Shown here piece by piece: positions 8,346-19,069 of a stretch of DNA of 64,000 bases. The stretch covers positions 3,016,501 to 3,080,500 of the forward strand of contig NZ_WBXN01000004.1 in NCBI RefSeq assembly GCF_008973465.1. The letters run 5' to 3'. Made by a program: the position numbers and the translations under genes. Within the stretch, counting starts at the first letter, position 1; each line of letters starts with the position of its first letter. The DNA comes from Streptomyces sp. SS1-1. GTDB lineage: Bacteria > Actinomycetota > Actinomycetes > Streptomycetales > Streptomycetaceae. The notes under the pieces are model-generated. The model was not told the origin of the DNA. It was given only the letters and a program-made list of their open reading frames with translations, and searched no databases.

Positions 8346-8840
8346 ATGCACACCGACCGCACCTCGACCACCCGCTTCCCCGTACCCGTCGACGCCGCCC
8401 TGCGAGCCGCGGGCTGGCAGCCCGGACGCTGGGACATCAAACAAGCCGAGATCTGGGCCGACACCCTGCGCGACCACACCTCGCCCGCGGGCCACCGGCA
8501 CACCGTCTTCCCCGCCGCCGTCGAAGCCTGGGCCGAGTTCGGCGGCCTGCACATCGCCCCCGGCGGACCCGGACGGCAGATCGCCCCCGCCGCCCTCCAC
8601 CTCGACCCGCTGCACGGCCTCCACATGGCCCGCACCCTCGGCGACCTCGGCCGCGCCCTCGACACCGACGTCAGCCCCCTCGGCGCCGAGACCGACACCG
8701 ACTCCCTGCTCGCCATCGACACCGAGGGCCGCGTCTACGCCCTCGACCACACCGGCGACTGGTACCTCGGCGCCGACATCGACCAGGCCCTCGCCGGCCT
8801 CGTCACCGGCCTCGAACCCGCCCGCCTCGTCGCCCCCTGA
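8346..8840 (+). CDS. SUKH-3 family immunity protein
   Basis: A 164-residue soluble protein. AALRAAGWQPGRWDIKQAEIWADTL at the N-terminus and the central FGGLHI segment are typical of the SUKH-3 immunity family. SUKH proteins bind and neutralise a wide range of nuclease and deaminase toxins. It lies in the same orientation just after the YwqJ-type deaminase, as expected of a toxin-immunity pair. GAAGAG lies just before the ATG at 8346. The gene ends convergently with a histidine kinase gene, sharing a hairpin. Confidence 0.75.
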   Translation: MHTDRTSTTRFPVPVDAALRAAGWQPGRWDIKQAEIWADTLRDHTSPAGHRHTVFPAAVEAWAEFGGLHIAPGGPGRQIAPAALHLDPLHGLHMARTLGDLGRALDTDVSPLGAETDTDSLLAIDTEGRVYALDHTGDWYLGADIDQALAGLVTGLEPARLVAP

Positions 8841-8868
8841 CCCCGGACCGGGCCCGCGGGCGGGTCAG
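8837..8868. terminator. Short bidirectional terminator hairpin
   Basis: CTGACCC (8837-8843) and GGGTCAG (8862-8868) form a 7-bp stem that includes the stop codons of both convergent genes, with a GC-rich loop able to pair further. Confidence 0.45.
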
Positions 8869-10193
8869 ACCGCCGGGATCACCGCCGACACCCGGAAACC
8901 GCCCGCGTCCGTCGGCCCCGACACGAAGACCCCGCCCAGCGCCGACACCCGCTCCTTCATCCCCACCAGGCCGTTGCCGCCCGACGGCAGCCGCGCCGAC
9001 GACGCCGAGCCCGCCTCCGGCGGCGGCTCGTTCTCCACCTGCATCGCGATCTCCGACACCCGGTGCGCGAGGCGCACATACGTCTTCGCGCCCGCCGCGT
9101 GCTTGTGGACGTTCGTCAACGCCTCCTGCACCACCCGGTAGGCCGTCTGCTCCACCTCGGGCGCGTACGCGCGCGACTCCCCCTCCACCGACAGGTCCAC
9201 GACCATCCCGGCCGCCGCCGACTGCCCCACCAGCTCGTCCAGCTCCGACAGCCACGGCCCCTCGGTGCCGGGCTCCTCCGCCCGCTCCCGGTCCGCGGCC
9301 GCCGCCGCGGCCACGCCGACCGCCGCGAGCGGGGTCCCCGCGCCCCGTGCCGCGTTCGCCGGGGCCACACCGCTGCGCAGCACCCCGAGCATCTCCCGCA
9401 GCTCCGTCAGCGCCTGCCGGCCCATGTCCCCCACCAGCGCGGCGTTGCGCACCGCCTTCTCCGGGTCCTTCCGTGCCACGGCCTGCAACGCCGCCGCGTG
9501 CACCACCATCAGACTCACGCGGTGCGCGACGACGTCGTGCATCTCCCGCGCGATCCGCGTCCGCTCCTCGTTGCGGGCCCACTCGGCCCGCTCCTCGGCC
9601 CGCTCCGCGAGCAGCTGGAGCTCCCGCTCCAGGCTGTCCGCCCGCTCCCGCAGGCTCTCCATCAGCCGGCGCCGGGCGCCCACGTACAGGCCCAGCAGCA
9701 ACGACGGCGCGGTCAGCCCGATCGCCGTCGTCACCGAGGCGAACGGCACCACCCAGTCACCGACGGTCAGACTCCCCCGCGCCACGTCCTGGCGCACCCA
9801 CACGAACGTCACGATCAGCGTGCCGACGAACGACATCCCCGCCAGCGACGCGATGATCCGGCGCGGCAACTCCGAGGCGGCCAGCGTGTAGAGGCCGACG
9901 ATGCTCAGCAGGAACCCCATCTGCGCGGGCAGCACCGCGATCGACACCAGCACCACGGCGATCGGCCAGCGGCGCCGCAACAGCAGCACCGAGCCCGCCA
10001 GCGCACCGAACACCACCCCGACCGGCACCGGCAGCCCCGCGTCCCGCGCGAACCCGACGCCCTCGAACGCGCACTCCACCGCGGACGCGACGGCCAGCGT
10101 CCCATCCAGCACGGCGCCACGCGCCCTGCTCCACCACCACGGCCCGGCCCCCGGCGGCGACTGCCCGCCGTGCTCTTCCCCCGTCCTGGTCAT
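8865..10193 (-). CDS. Sensor histidine kinase (HisKA_3/NarL type), orphan
   Basis: A 442-residue membrane kinase. Hydrophobic spans fill about residues 28-170, followed by a short coiled coil (about 178-205). The dimerisation and phosphoacceptor box is RTRIAREMHDVVAHR, with the phospho-His at about 219. The ATPase part is near the end (EQTAYRVVQEALTNVHKHA, and a GNGLVGMKERV G-box). This class signals to LuxR/NarL response regulators, but none is adjacent: the neighbours are a SUKH-3 gene and an unrelated HTH gene. The partner is unknown. The ATG is at 10193. Confidence 0.85.
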   Translation of the reverse strand: MTRTGEEHGGQSPPGAGPWWWSRARGAVLDGTLAVASAVECAFEGVGFARDAGLPVPVGVVFGALAGSVLLLRRRWPIAVVLVSIAVLPAQMGFLLSIVGLYTLAASELPRRIIASLAGMSFVGTLIVTFVWVRQDVARGSLTVGDWVVPFASVTTAIGLTAPSLLLGLYVGARRRLMESLRERADSLERELQLLAERAEERAEWARNEERTRIAREMHDVVAHRVSLMVVHAAALQAVARKDPEKAVRNAALVGDMGRQALTELREMLGVLRSGVAPANAARGAGTPLAAVGVAAAAAADRERAEEPGTEGPWLSELDELVGQSAAAGMVVDLSVEGESRAYAPEVEQTAYRVVQEALTNVHKHAAGAKTYVRLAHRVSEIAMQVENEPPPEAGSASSARLPSGGNGLVGMKERVSALGGVFVSGPTDAGGFRVSAVIPAV

Positions 10194-10359
10194 GCCTCCA
10201 GCCTACGGGCGCACCCCCGCCCATTTCCGTCGACTTTCACGGACCGTCCACGATCACATTCCGTAGTCACGCCTGAGCGGAACCCCTCAGATTCCCTCGA
10301 ACTGTTGAACCGACCTCGATCACCCGCCGGAATCCGCGACTCCCCCTCATCGTGTGCCC

Positions 10360-11220
10360 ATGGCACATGCAACGGGCAAGTACGCCGACCTGGAGGGCTT
10401 GCGAGAGCAGGCCGTGGCGCTGCGACGACAGGGCCGCAGTCTTCGGCAGATCCGCGACGAGTTGAAGATCTTCAACAACGACCTCCTCAACCAGCTGGTG
10501 AAGGGCGAGCCGCCGCCGGAGTGGACCAAGCGCCCGAACGCCAAGGACGACCTGAGGGCCAGGGCGCGGGAGCTACGGCGCAAAGGCTGGACGTACGACC
10601 AGATCGAGCTGGCGCTCGGTTGTTCACGCAGCTCGGTGTCGCTGTGGGTACGGGATCTGCCGAAGCCGAAGGCTCGCTATACGCCGGAGGAACACCGGGA
10701 ACTCATGAAGGCCGGGCTGGCGCGCCTCCGTGGGGCACAGGACGAGGAGCGCCGAGAGACCAAGACCGCCGCCGCGGAGCAGATCGGCGAGATGTCCGAC
10801 CGCGACCTGTTCATGGCAGGCGTGGCCCTCTACTGGGCCGAGGGCAGCAAGGACAAGCCCTACGCCCGGAGGGAGAGCGTCCTCTTCGTCAACAGCGACC
10901 CCGGCGTGATCCAGGTCTACCTCGCGTGGCTGAGCCTGCTCGGCGTGGCGCGAGACCGCCTGTCCTATCGCGTGATGATCCACGTGAGCGCAGACGTCGA
11001 GGGAGCGAAGCGGTACTGGGCCGACCTGGTGGGTGTCGACGCGTCGGAGTTCCAGAAGACGACGCTCAAGAAGCACAACCCCAAGACGGTACGCAAGAAC
11101 GTCGGCGACGCCTACCGAGGCTGCCTCGTGATCCGCGTATCTCAGGGAGCCGAGCTGTACCGCCGGATCGAGGGTTGGTGGAAGGGAATGGTGGATCAGG
11201 CGTCGGCGCGTCTCAGGTAA
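10360..11220 (+). CDS. HTH protein with possible LAGLIDADG-like C-terminal domain
   Basis: A 286-residue protein of uncertain function. The N-terminal half has two helix-turn-helix-like segments (LRQIRDELKIFNNDLLNQLV and YDQIELALGCSRSSVSLWV). The second half, beginning ALYWAEGSKDKPY, has the spacing of LAGLIDADG-like folds: NSDPGVIQVYLAWLSLLGV, then YWADLVGVDASEF. I see no proven catalytic motif. The base composition is less GC-extreme than its neighbours, and the gene abuts a tRNA gene, which fits lateral acquisition. The ATG at 10360 is chosen over a GTG six bases upstream; neither has a good ribosome site, so it may be leaderless. Confidence 0.55.
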   Translation: MAHATGKYADLEGLREQAVALRRQGRSLRQIRDELKIFNNDLLNQLVKGEPPPEWTKRPNAKDDLRARARELRRKGWTYDQIELALGCSRSSVSLWVRDLPKPKARYTPEEHRELMKAGLARLRGAQDEERRETKTAAAEQIGEMSDRDLFMAGVALYWAEGSKDKPYARRESVLFVNSDPGVIQVYLAWLSLLGVARDRLSYRVMIHVSADVEGAKRYWADLVGVDASEFQKTTLKKHNPKTVRKNVGDAYRGCLVIRVSQGAELYRRIEGWWKGMVDQASARLR

Positions 11221-11235
11221 GGTCGGACGCAGCCA

Positions 11236-11308
11236 TCCGCCATGGGGTAACTGGTAGCCCGCGGGCCTTTGAAGCCCTGTAGTGCTGGTTCGAATCCAGC
11301 TGGCGGAG
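11236..11308 (+). tRNA. tRNA-Gln (anticodon UUG)
   Basis: The sequence folds as a cloverleaf. The acceptor stem TCCGCCA (11236-11242) pairs with TGGCGGA (11301-11307), with G73 at 11308. The T arm is GCTGG-TTCGAAT-CCAGC. The anticodon loop CTTTGAA has TTG at 11269-11271, giving Gln. CCA is not encoded. A -10-like TAAGGT at 11218-11223 overlaps the stop codon of the preceding gene. Confidence 0.92.
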
Positions 11309-11421
11309 CCGTGCGGTTCGGGCCCTGACCACCAGGTCGGGGCCCGCTCTCATGTCCGCCGTGAAACGCCCCGGTATCCTGCGGATGTCACCCCTCCCCC
11401 ATCACAGCCGAAGGGCATCCC

Positions 11422-12870
11422 GTGAGCGCCATTCGCCCGGCAGCCGTCGTCGTTCTCGCAGCGGGTGAGGGCACCCGTATGAAGTCGGCCACACCCAAGG
11501 TCCTCCACGAGCTCTGCGGACGCAGCCTCGTGGGCCATGTCCTGGCCGCGTCCCGCGAGTTGGACCCCGAGCGTCTCGTCGTCGTGGTCGGCCACGCGCG
11601 CGAGAAGGTCACCGCGCATCTCGCCGAGATCGACCCCGACGTGCGCACGGCCGTGCAGGCCGAGCAGAACGGCACGGGGCACGCGGTGCGGATGGCCCTG
11701 GAGGAGCTGGGCGGCCCGGTGGACGGCACGGTCGTGGTCGTCTGCGGCGACACGCCGCTGCTGACGGGCGCGACGCTGTCGGCGCTGGCGGAGACCCACG
11801 CGGCGGACGGCAACGCGGTGACCGTGCTGACGGCGGAGGTGCCGGACGCGACGGGCTACGGCCGGATCGTGCGGGACGGCGCCTCGGGCGCGGTCACCGC
11901 GATCGTGGAGCACAAGGACGCGTCGGAGTCGCAGCGGGCGATCCGGGAGATCAACTCCGGCGTGTTCGCGTTCGACGGGCAGTTGCTGGCGGACGCGCTG
12001 GGCAAGGTGCGCACGGACAACAGCCAGGGCGAGGAGTACCTGACGGACGTCCTGGGCATCCTGCGGGAGGCCGGGCACCGCGTGGGCGCCTCGGTGGCGG
12101 CGGATCACCGTGAAATCGCGGGGATCAACAACCGCGTGCAGCTGTCGGAGGCGCGCCGGATCCTCAACGACCGGCTGCTGACGGCGGCCATGCTGTCGGG
12201 GGTGACGGTGGTGGACCCGGCGTCGACGTGGATCGACGTGTCGGTGACGTTCGAGCAGGACGCGGTGGTGCTGCCGGGCACGCAGTTGCTGGGCGCGACG
12301 CATCTGGGCGAGGGCGCCGAGGTCGGGCCGAACAGCCGGCTGCGGGACACGCGCGTGGGCGCGGGGGCCCGGGTGGACAACACGGTGGCGGACGGTGCCG
12401 TGGTGGGCGCGGACGCGTCGGTCGGGCCGTTCGCGTATTTGCGTCCGGGTACCCGTCTGGGCGCCAAGGGCAAGATCGGTACGTACGTGGAGACGAAGAA
12501 CGCGTCGATCGGCGAGGGGACGAAGGTTCCGCACCTGTCGTACGTGGGGGACGCGACGATCGGCGAGTACACGAACATCGGCGCGGCGAGCGTCTTCGTG
12601 AACTACGACGGTCAGGACAAGCACCACACGACGGTGGGCTCTCACTGCCGTACGGGTTCGGACAACATGTTTGTGGCTCCTGTCACGGTCGGGGATGGTG
12701 CGTACACCGCCGCCGGGTCCGTGATCACGAAGGACGTACCGCCCGGTTCGCTGGCCGTGGCCCGTGGCCAGCAACGGAATATCGAGGGTTGGGTGGCGCG
12801 GAAGCGTCCCGGGAGCGCGGCGGCGCGGGCGGCGGAGGAGGCGTCCCGGCAGGGCGGAAGCGAAGGCTGA
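11422..12870 (+). CDS. glmU: Bifunctional GlmU: GlcNAc-1-P uridyltransferase / glucosamine-1-P acetyltransferase
   Basis: A 482-residue cytoplasmic enzyme that makes UDP-GlcNAc for peptidoglycan. The N-terminal pyrophosphorylase domain begins with [20 protein letters not shown] (about residues 10-29). The C-terminal half is a left-handed beta-helix of hexapeptide repeats ending near [30 protein letters not shown] and the YDGQDKH segment match the acetyltransferase active site. Its GTG start follows AAGGG. It is the first gene of a core block with prs, rplY and pth. Confidence 0.97.
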   Translation: MSAIRPAAVVVLAAGEGTRMKSATPKVLHELCGRSLVGHVLAASRELDPERLVVVVGHAREKVTAHLAEIDPDVRTAVQAEQNGTGHAVRMALEELGGPVDGTVVVVCGDTPLLTGATLSALAETHAADGNAVTVLTAEVPDATGYGRIVRDGASGAVTAIVEHKDASESQRAIREINSGVFAFDGQLLADALGKVRTDNSQGEEYLTDVLGILREAGHRVGASVAADHREIAGINNRVQLSEARRILNDRLLTAAMLSGVTVVDPASTWIDVSVTFEQDAVVLPGTQLLGATHLGEGAEVGPNSRLRDTRVGAGARVDNTVADGAVVGADASVGPFAYLRPGTRLGAKGKIGTYVETKNASIGEGTKVPHLSYVGDATIGEYTNIGAASVFVNYDGQDKHHTTVGSHCRTGSDNMFVAPVTVGDGAYTAAGSVITKDVPPGSLAVARGQQRNIEGWVARKRPGSAAARAAEEASRQGGSEG

Positions 12871-12947
12871 CCGGAAACGGGTGCGTCGGACACGGCGTAC
12901 CGTGATAGGTGCACACCCAGCTGAGACACCTCTGAGGAGACAGTGCT

Positions 12948-13928
12948 GTGACCGGGATCAAGACGACCGGCGAGAAGAAGATGATGTTCTTCTCCGGCCG
13001 CGCCCACCCCGAGCTTGCCGAGGAGGTCGCCCAGCAGTTGGGTGTCGGGGTCGTCCCGACGAAGGCCTTCGACTTCGCGAACGGCGAGATCTACGTGCGG
13101 TATCAGGAGTCGGCGCGCGGCGCGGACTGTTTCCTGATCCAGAGCCACACGGCGCCGATCAACAAGTGGATCATGGAGCAGTTGATCATGATCGACGCGT
13201 TGAAGCGTGCGTCGGCCCGCTCGATCACCGTGATCGTGCCGTTCTACGGCTACGCCCGCCAGGACAAGAAGCACCGCGGCCGTGAGCCGATCTCGGCCCG
13301 TCTGATCGCGGACCTGATGAAGACGGCCGGCGCGGACCGCATCCTGACCGTGGACCTGCACACGGACCAGATCCAGGGCTTCTTCGACGGCCCGGTGGAC
13401 CACCTGTTCGCGCTGCCGCTGCTGGCGGACTACGTGGGCCGCAAGGTCGACAAGGACAAGCTGACGGTCGTCTCGCCGGACGCGGGCCGGGTCCGGGTCG
13501 CGGACCGCTGGTGCGACCGGCTGGGCGCGCCCCTGGCGATCGTGCACAAGCGGCGCGACAAGGACGTGGCGAACCAGGTGACCGTCCACGAGGTCGTGGG
13601 TGAGGTCAAGGGCCGCGTCTGCGTCCTGGTCGACGACATGATCGACACGGGCGGCACGATCTGCGCCGCGGCGGACGCGCTGTTCGCGCATGGCGCGGAG
13701 GACGTCATCGTCACCGCGACGCACGGTGTGCTGTCGGGTCCGGCGGCGGACCGCCTGAAGAACTCCCGCGTGAGCGAGTTCGTGTTCACGAACACGCTGC
13801 CGACTCCGGGTGAGCTGGCGGCGGATCTGGACAAGCTGACGGTGCTGTCGATCGCGCCGACGATCGCGAGCGCGGCGCGCGAGGTGTTCGAGGACGGCTC
13901 GGTCACGAGCCTGTTCGACGAGCAGTAG
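12948..13928 (+). CDS. prs: Ribose-phosphate pyrophosphokinase (PRPP synthetase)
   Basis: A 326-residue enzyme making PRPP from ribose-5-phosphate and ATP for nucleotide, His and Trp synthesis. Visible signatures are FANGEIYVRYQESARG, FYGYARQDKKHRGREPIS (the catalytic flexible region), VDLHTDQIQGFFDGPVDHL, and the PRPP-binding loop VDDMIDTGGTI. The GTG start at 12948 has GAGGAG upstream. The order glmU-prs-rplY-pth is conserved in actinobacteria. Confidence 0.97.
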   Translation: MTGIKTTGEKKMMFFSGRAHPELAEEVAQQLGVGVVPTKAFDFANGEIYVRYQESARGADCFLIQSHTAPINKWIMEQLIMIDALKRASARSITVIVPFYGYARQDKKHRGREPISARLIADLMKTAGADRILTVDLHTDQIQGFFDGPVDHLFALPLLADYVGRKVDKDKLTVVSPDAGRVRVADRWCDRLGAPLAIVHKRRDKDVANQVTVHEVVGEVKGRVCVLVDDMIDTGGTICAAADALFAHGAEDVIVTATHGVLSGPAADRLKNSRVSEFVFTNTLPTPGELAADLDKLTVLSIAPTIASAAREVFEDGSVTSLFDEQ

Positions 13929-13948
13929 ATCCAGCCGCAGAGATCGTT

Positions 13949-13978
13949 TTGGGAACGGCCTCCGGGTCCGAGTAGACT
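13949..13978 (+). promoter_or_regulatory. Promoter of rplY with a long leader
   Basis: TTGGGA at 13949-13954, an 18-base spacer and TAGACT at 13973-13978 form a good vegetative promoter just after prs. Transcription would start near 13985, leaving an untranslated leader of about 125 bases before the rplY ATG. GGAACGGCCTCC in the spacer is an inverted copy, with one bulge, of GGAGGCCGTTTCC about 50 bases downstream. Confidence 0.6.
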
Positions 13979-14109
13979 GCTCCAGTTGCTCGGCGAGGGA
14001 GGCCGTTTCCCGTGGTGGAGGCGGTTGTCCGTTATCGACGCGCTCTTCGTAGCAGGCCGTTCGTGGCCGGGTGACCCCGTCCGTTCTACTTCTACGAGGA
14101 GTGATCGCC

Positions 14110-14706
14110 ATGTCCGAGGTGAAGATCGCCGCCGAGACCCGTACCGAGTTCGGTAAGGGTGCCGCCCGCCGTATCCGCCGTGACAACAAGGTTCCCGGTG
14201 TCCTGTACGGCCACGGTTCCGACCCGCTGCACCTGACGCTTCCGGGCCACGAGCTGCTGCTCGCCCTGCGTACGCCGAACGTCCTGATCGCGCTGGACAT
14301 CGACGGCAAGACCAACGAGCTGGCCATCCCGAAGGCCGTGCAGCGCGACCCGCTGAAGGGCTTCCTGGAGCACGTCGACCTGCAGCTGGTGAAGCGCGGC
14401 GAGACCGTCACGGTCGAGATCCCCGTGCACACCGAGGGCGAGCTGGCCCCGGGCGGCAACCTGCTCGAGCACGTGCTGAACGCGCTTCCGGTCGAGGCCG
14501 AGGCCACGCACATCCCCGAGTCCGTGACCGTGTCGGTCGAGGGCCTGGAGGCGGGTGCCTCGATCCTGGCCAAGGACATCGAGCTGCCCAAGGGCGCGAA
14601 GCTGGCCGTCGAGGACGACGCTGTCGTGCTGCAGGTGCTGGCCGCGCAGGCCGAGGAGGCCACCGAGGGCGACGAGGCCGAGGGCGAGGAAGTCGCCGAG
14701 GCCTGA
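14110..14706 (+). CDS. rplY: 50S ribosomal protein L25 (Ctc/TL5 type)
   Basis: A 198-residue two-domain L25/Ctc protein that binds 5S rRNA. The N-terminal L25 domain is residues 1-95, with [24 protein letters not shown] as signature. The C-terminal TL5 domain is about 96-180. A Glu/Ala-rich acidic tail closes the protein. The ATG at 14110 is preceded by GAGGAG. It probably has its own promoter inside the prs-rplY gap. Confidence 0.95.
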   Translation: MSEVKIAAETRTEFGKGAARRIRRDNKVPGVLYGHGSDPLHLTLPGHELLLALRTPNVLIALDIDGKTNELAIPKAVQRDPLKGFLEHVDLQLVKRGETVTVEIPVHTEGELAPGGNLLEHVLNALPVEAEATHIPESVTVSVEGLEAGASILAKDIELPKGAKLAVEDDAVVLQVLAAQAEEATEGDEAEGEEVAEA

Positions 14707-14757
14707 TCCTCGCAGTCCGGCGGGGCCGTGTGACCGGTTCCGCCGTCGTTTTCGTCA

Positions 14758-14783
14758 GCCGCCGTCCCTTCGGGGGCGGCGGC
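14758..14783 (+). terminator. Terminator/UUCG hairpin between rplY and pth
   Basis: An 11-bp stem, GCCGCCGTCCC at 14758-14768 with GGGGCGGCGGC at 14773-14783, is closed by a TTCG tetraloop. It ends 26 bases before the pth start, so it ends or attenuates rplY transcription. Confidence 0.65.
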
Positions 14784-14809
14784 TGGCGCGTATCGATGGA
14801 GACGTGGAC

Positions 14810-15406
14810 GTGACGACCGATCCGAGTGCGCCGTGGCTGGTCGCCGGCCTGGGCAATCCGGGACCCGAGTACGCGGGGAACCGGCACAACGTGGGGTTCA
14901 TGGTGGTGGATCTGCTCGCGGAGCGGATCGGGGGGAAGTTCAAGCGGGCCGGGAAGGCGCAGGCGCAGGTCGTCGAGGGGCGGATCGGTCCGCCGGGTCC
15001 GGCGAGCCGCCGGGTGGTGCTGGCGAAGCCGATGTCGTTCATGAACCTGTCGGGCGGCCCGGTGAACGCGCTGCGGGACTTCTACAAGGTCCCGGTGGGC
15101 AACATCGTCGCGGTCCACGACGAGCTGGACATCGACTACGGCACGCTGCGGCTGAAGCTGGGCGGCGGCGACAACGGGCACAACGGGCTGAAGTCGATGA
15201 CGAAGGCGATGGGCCCGGACTATCACCGGGTGCGGTTCGGTGTGGGGCGTCCGCCGGGCCGGATGCCGGTCGCGGACTTCGTGCTGAAGGACTTCTCGTC
15301 GGCGGAGCGCAAGGAGCTCGACTACTTCGTGGACCGGGCGGCGGACGCGGTCGAGTGTCTGGTGACCGAGGGTCTGGAGCGGGCGCAAAGCACGTACAAC
15401 TCGTGA
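14810..15406 (+). CDS. pth: Peptidyl-tRNA hydrolase
   Basis: A 198-residue enzyme that releases tRNA from stalled peptidyl-t[25 protein letters not shown] (about residues 9-30) contains the catalytic His and the substrate-gripping Asn; [13 protein letters not shown] and VHDELD follow. Two in-frame GTG codons exist, at 14804 and 14810. The second is chosen because GGAG lies 8 bases before it. Confidence 0.95.
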   Translation: MTTDPSAPWLVAGLGNPGPEYAGNRHNVGFMVVDLLAERIGGKFKRAGKAQAQVVEGRIGPPGPASRRVVLAKPMSFMNLSGGPVNALRDFYKVPVGNIVAVHDELDIDYGTLRLKLGGGDNGHNGLKSMTKAMGPDYHRVRFGVGRPPGRMPVADFVLKDFSSAERKELDYFVDRAADAVECLVTEGLERAQSTYNS

Positions 15407-15471
15407 CTTGTCGGTCCGCACGGCCGACGCGAAGTTGACCGTTCGCAGGGGCATGGCCAAAGATCGCGGCC

Positions 15472-15960
15472 ATGCCTTCTGCCGTTGTCTCCAGTCAGGG
15501 CGCTGTCTCCGCGCTGCGGTTCGGCCGGGTCGCGGTGATGGGGACGGTGGTGCTGCTGATCCTGGTCGCGGGTGTGTGGGGGTCGTGGGGCAGCGCCCAG
15601 CACGTGATGCTCACCAAGGGCCGTGAGCACGGCACGATCGAGGTGGCCCGCTGCGGCGGCGACTCGTGCACCGGCCCGTACACGCCGGTCTCGGTGGGCT
15701 CGCGGGAGCGCGACTCGGTGTGGATCGAGAACAACGTCGCGGTACGCAAGGGCGAGACCTACGCCGTGGTGGTGAAGCCGGGCACGGACGAGGTGGTCCG
15801 CTCGGGCCCCGCGGGCGTGCTGTACGCCTGGGTGCCGCTGGGCGGCGCCCTCCTGCTCGCCTCGGTGGTCGCGGCGGGCGGCCTGCGCAGCGCCCGCCTC
15901 TCCTGGCTGCTGGCGGGCACGGGCCTGGCCCTGCTGACGGGCGCTTTCGTCATGGTGTGA
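15472..15960 (+). CDS. Small membrane protein of unknown function
   Basis: A 162-residue protein with one hydrophobic span near residues 18-38, an extracytoplasmic stretch of about 75 residues with a Cys pair (CGGDSCTGPY), and two spans in the C-terminal 45 residues. I do not recognise a named domain. It follows pth by 65 bases and is convergent with ppc. The ATG start has only a weak ribosome site. Confidence 0.7.
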   Translation: MPSAVVSSQGAVSALRFGRVAVMGTVVLLILVAGVWGSWGSAQHVMLTKGREHGTIEVARCGGDSCTGPYTPVSVGSRERDSVWIENNVAVRKGETYAVVVKPGTDEVVRSGPAGVLYAWVPLGGALLLASVVAAGGLRSARLSWLLAGTGLALLTGAFVMV

Positions 15961-15976
15961 GCCCTGAGGGCGCAGG

Positions 15977-16010
15977 AGTGCCCCCGTGCCGGTGCCGGCG
16001 CGGGGGCACT
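15977..16010. terminator. Bidirectional terminator between membrane protein gene and ppc
   Basis: AGTGCCCCCG (15977-15986) pairs perfectly with CGGGGGCACT (16001-16010), and the loop has further internal pairing. It sits in the 63-base gap between two convergent genes. Confidence 0.75.
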
Positions 16011-16023
16011 TCTGTCGTGCGGG

Positions 16024-18765
<2,742 letters not shown>

Positions 18766-19069
18766 AGGTGCGGCTCCTTGCAGTGTTGAAGCTCGTCCGG
18801 GAGGGGAACCCGTCGCCTGGGCCGTATGGCGGGACCACCGCTTACGGCTCCTGACATCCGGGAAGAAATCAGAGCGGACCGCGCTGTCCGACCGAGACAA
18901 GGATAGGTGTCCATGGGGACGCGCTCTCTCTCGGGCTCTTGCCGCAGGGCGGCGCACTGCCATACTTACGACGCCGTAGGTTACGGAACCGTAGGCACCG
19001 CACCGGCGGAGCCTGCCCGACCGCGACACGGCATCTGTCACAACCCTCGAAACCCCACAGGGGACGCCC
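18766..19069. other. Divergent ppc/desaturase intergenic region
   Basis: This 304-base gap holds the desaturase promoter and the paired operator palindromes at 18939-18993, described separately. I saw no distinct ppc promoter motif and no gene. Confidence 0.5.
18939..18993 (+). promoter_or_regulatory. Desaturase promoter with two TACG-N4-CGTA operators
   Basis: TTGCCG (18939-18944), a 16-base spacer and CATACT (18961-18966) form the promoter. Directly after it come two palindromes with the same layout, TACGACGCCGTA (18967-18978) and TACGGAACCGTA (18982-18993), 15 bases centre to centre and covering the expected transcription start. The TetR regulator encoded just after the desaturase is the natural candidate to bind here and repress. 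Confidence 0.6.

Noticed and set aside
3767..8840. Interpretation as a classic secreted polymorphic toxin or contact-dependent inhibition system
   Set aside because: No signal peptide, WXG100, RHS, LXG or other export domain is present, and no secretion genes lie nearby.
8865..11308. Possible integrative element between the toxin locus and tRNA-Gln
   Set aside because: No integrase, no direct repeat of the tRNA 3' end within the window, and flanking genes are of normal composition; only the single HTH gene looks foreign.
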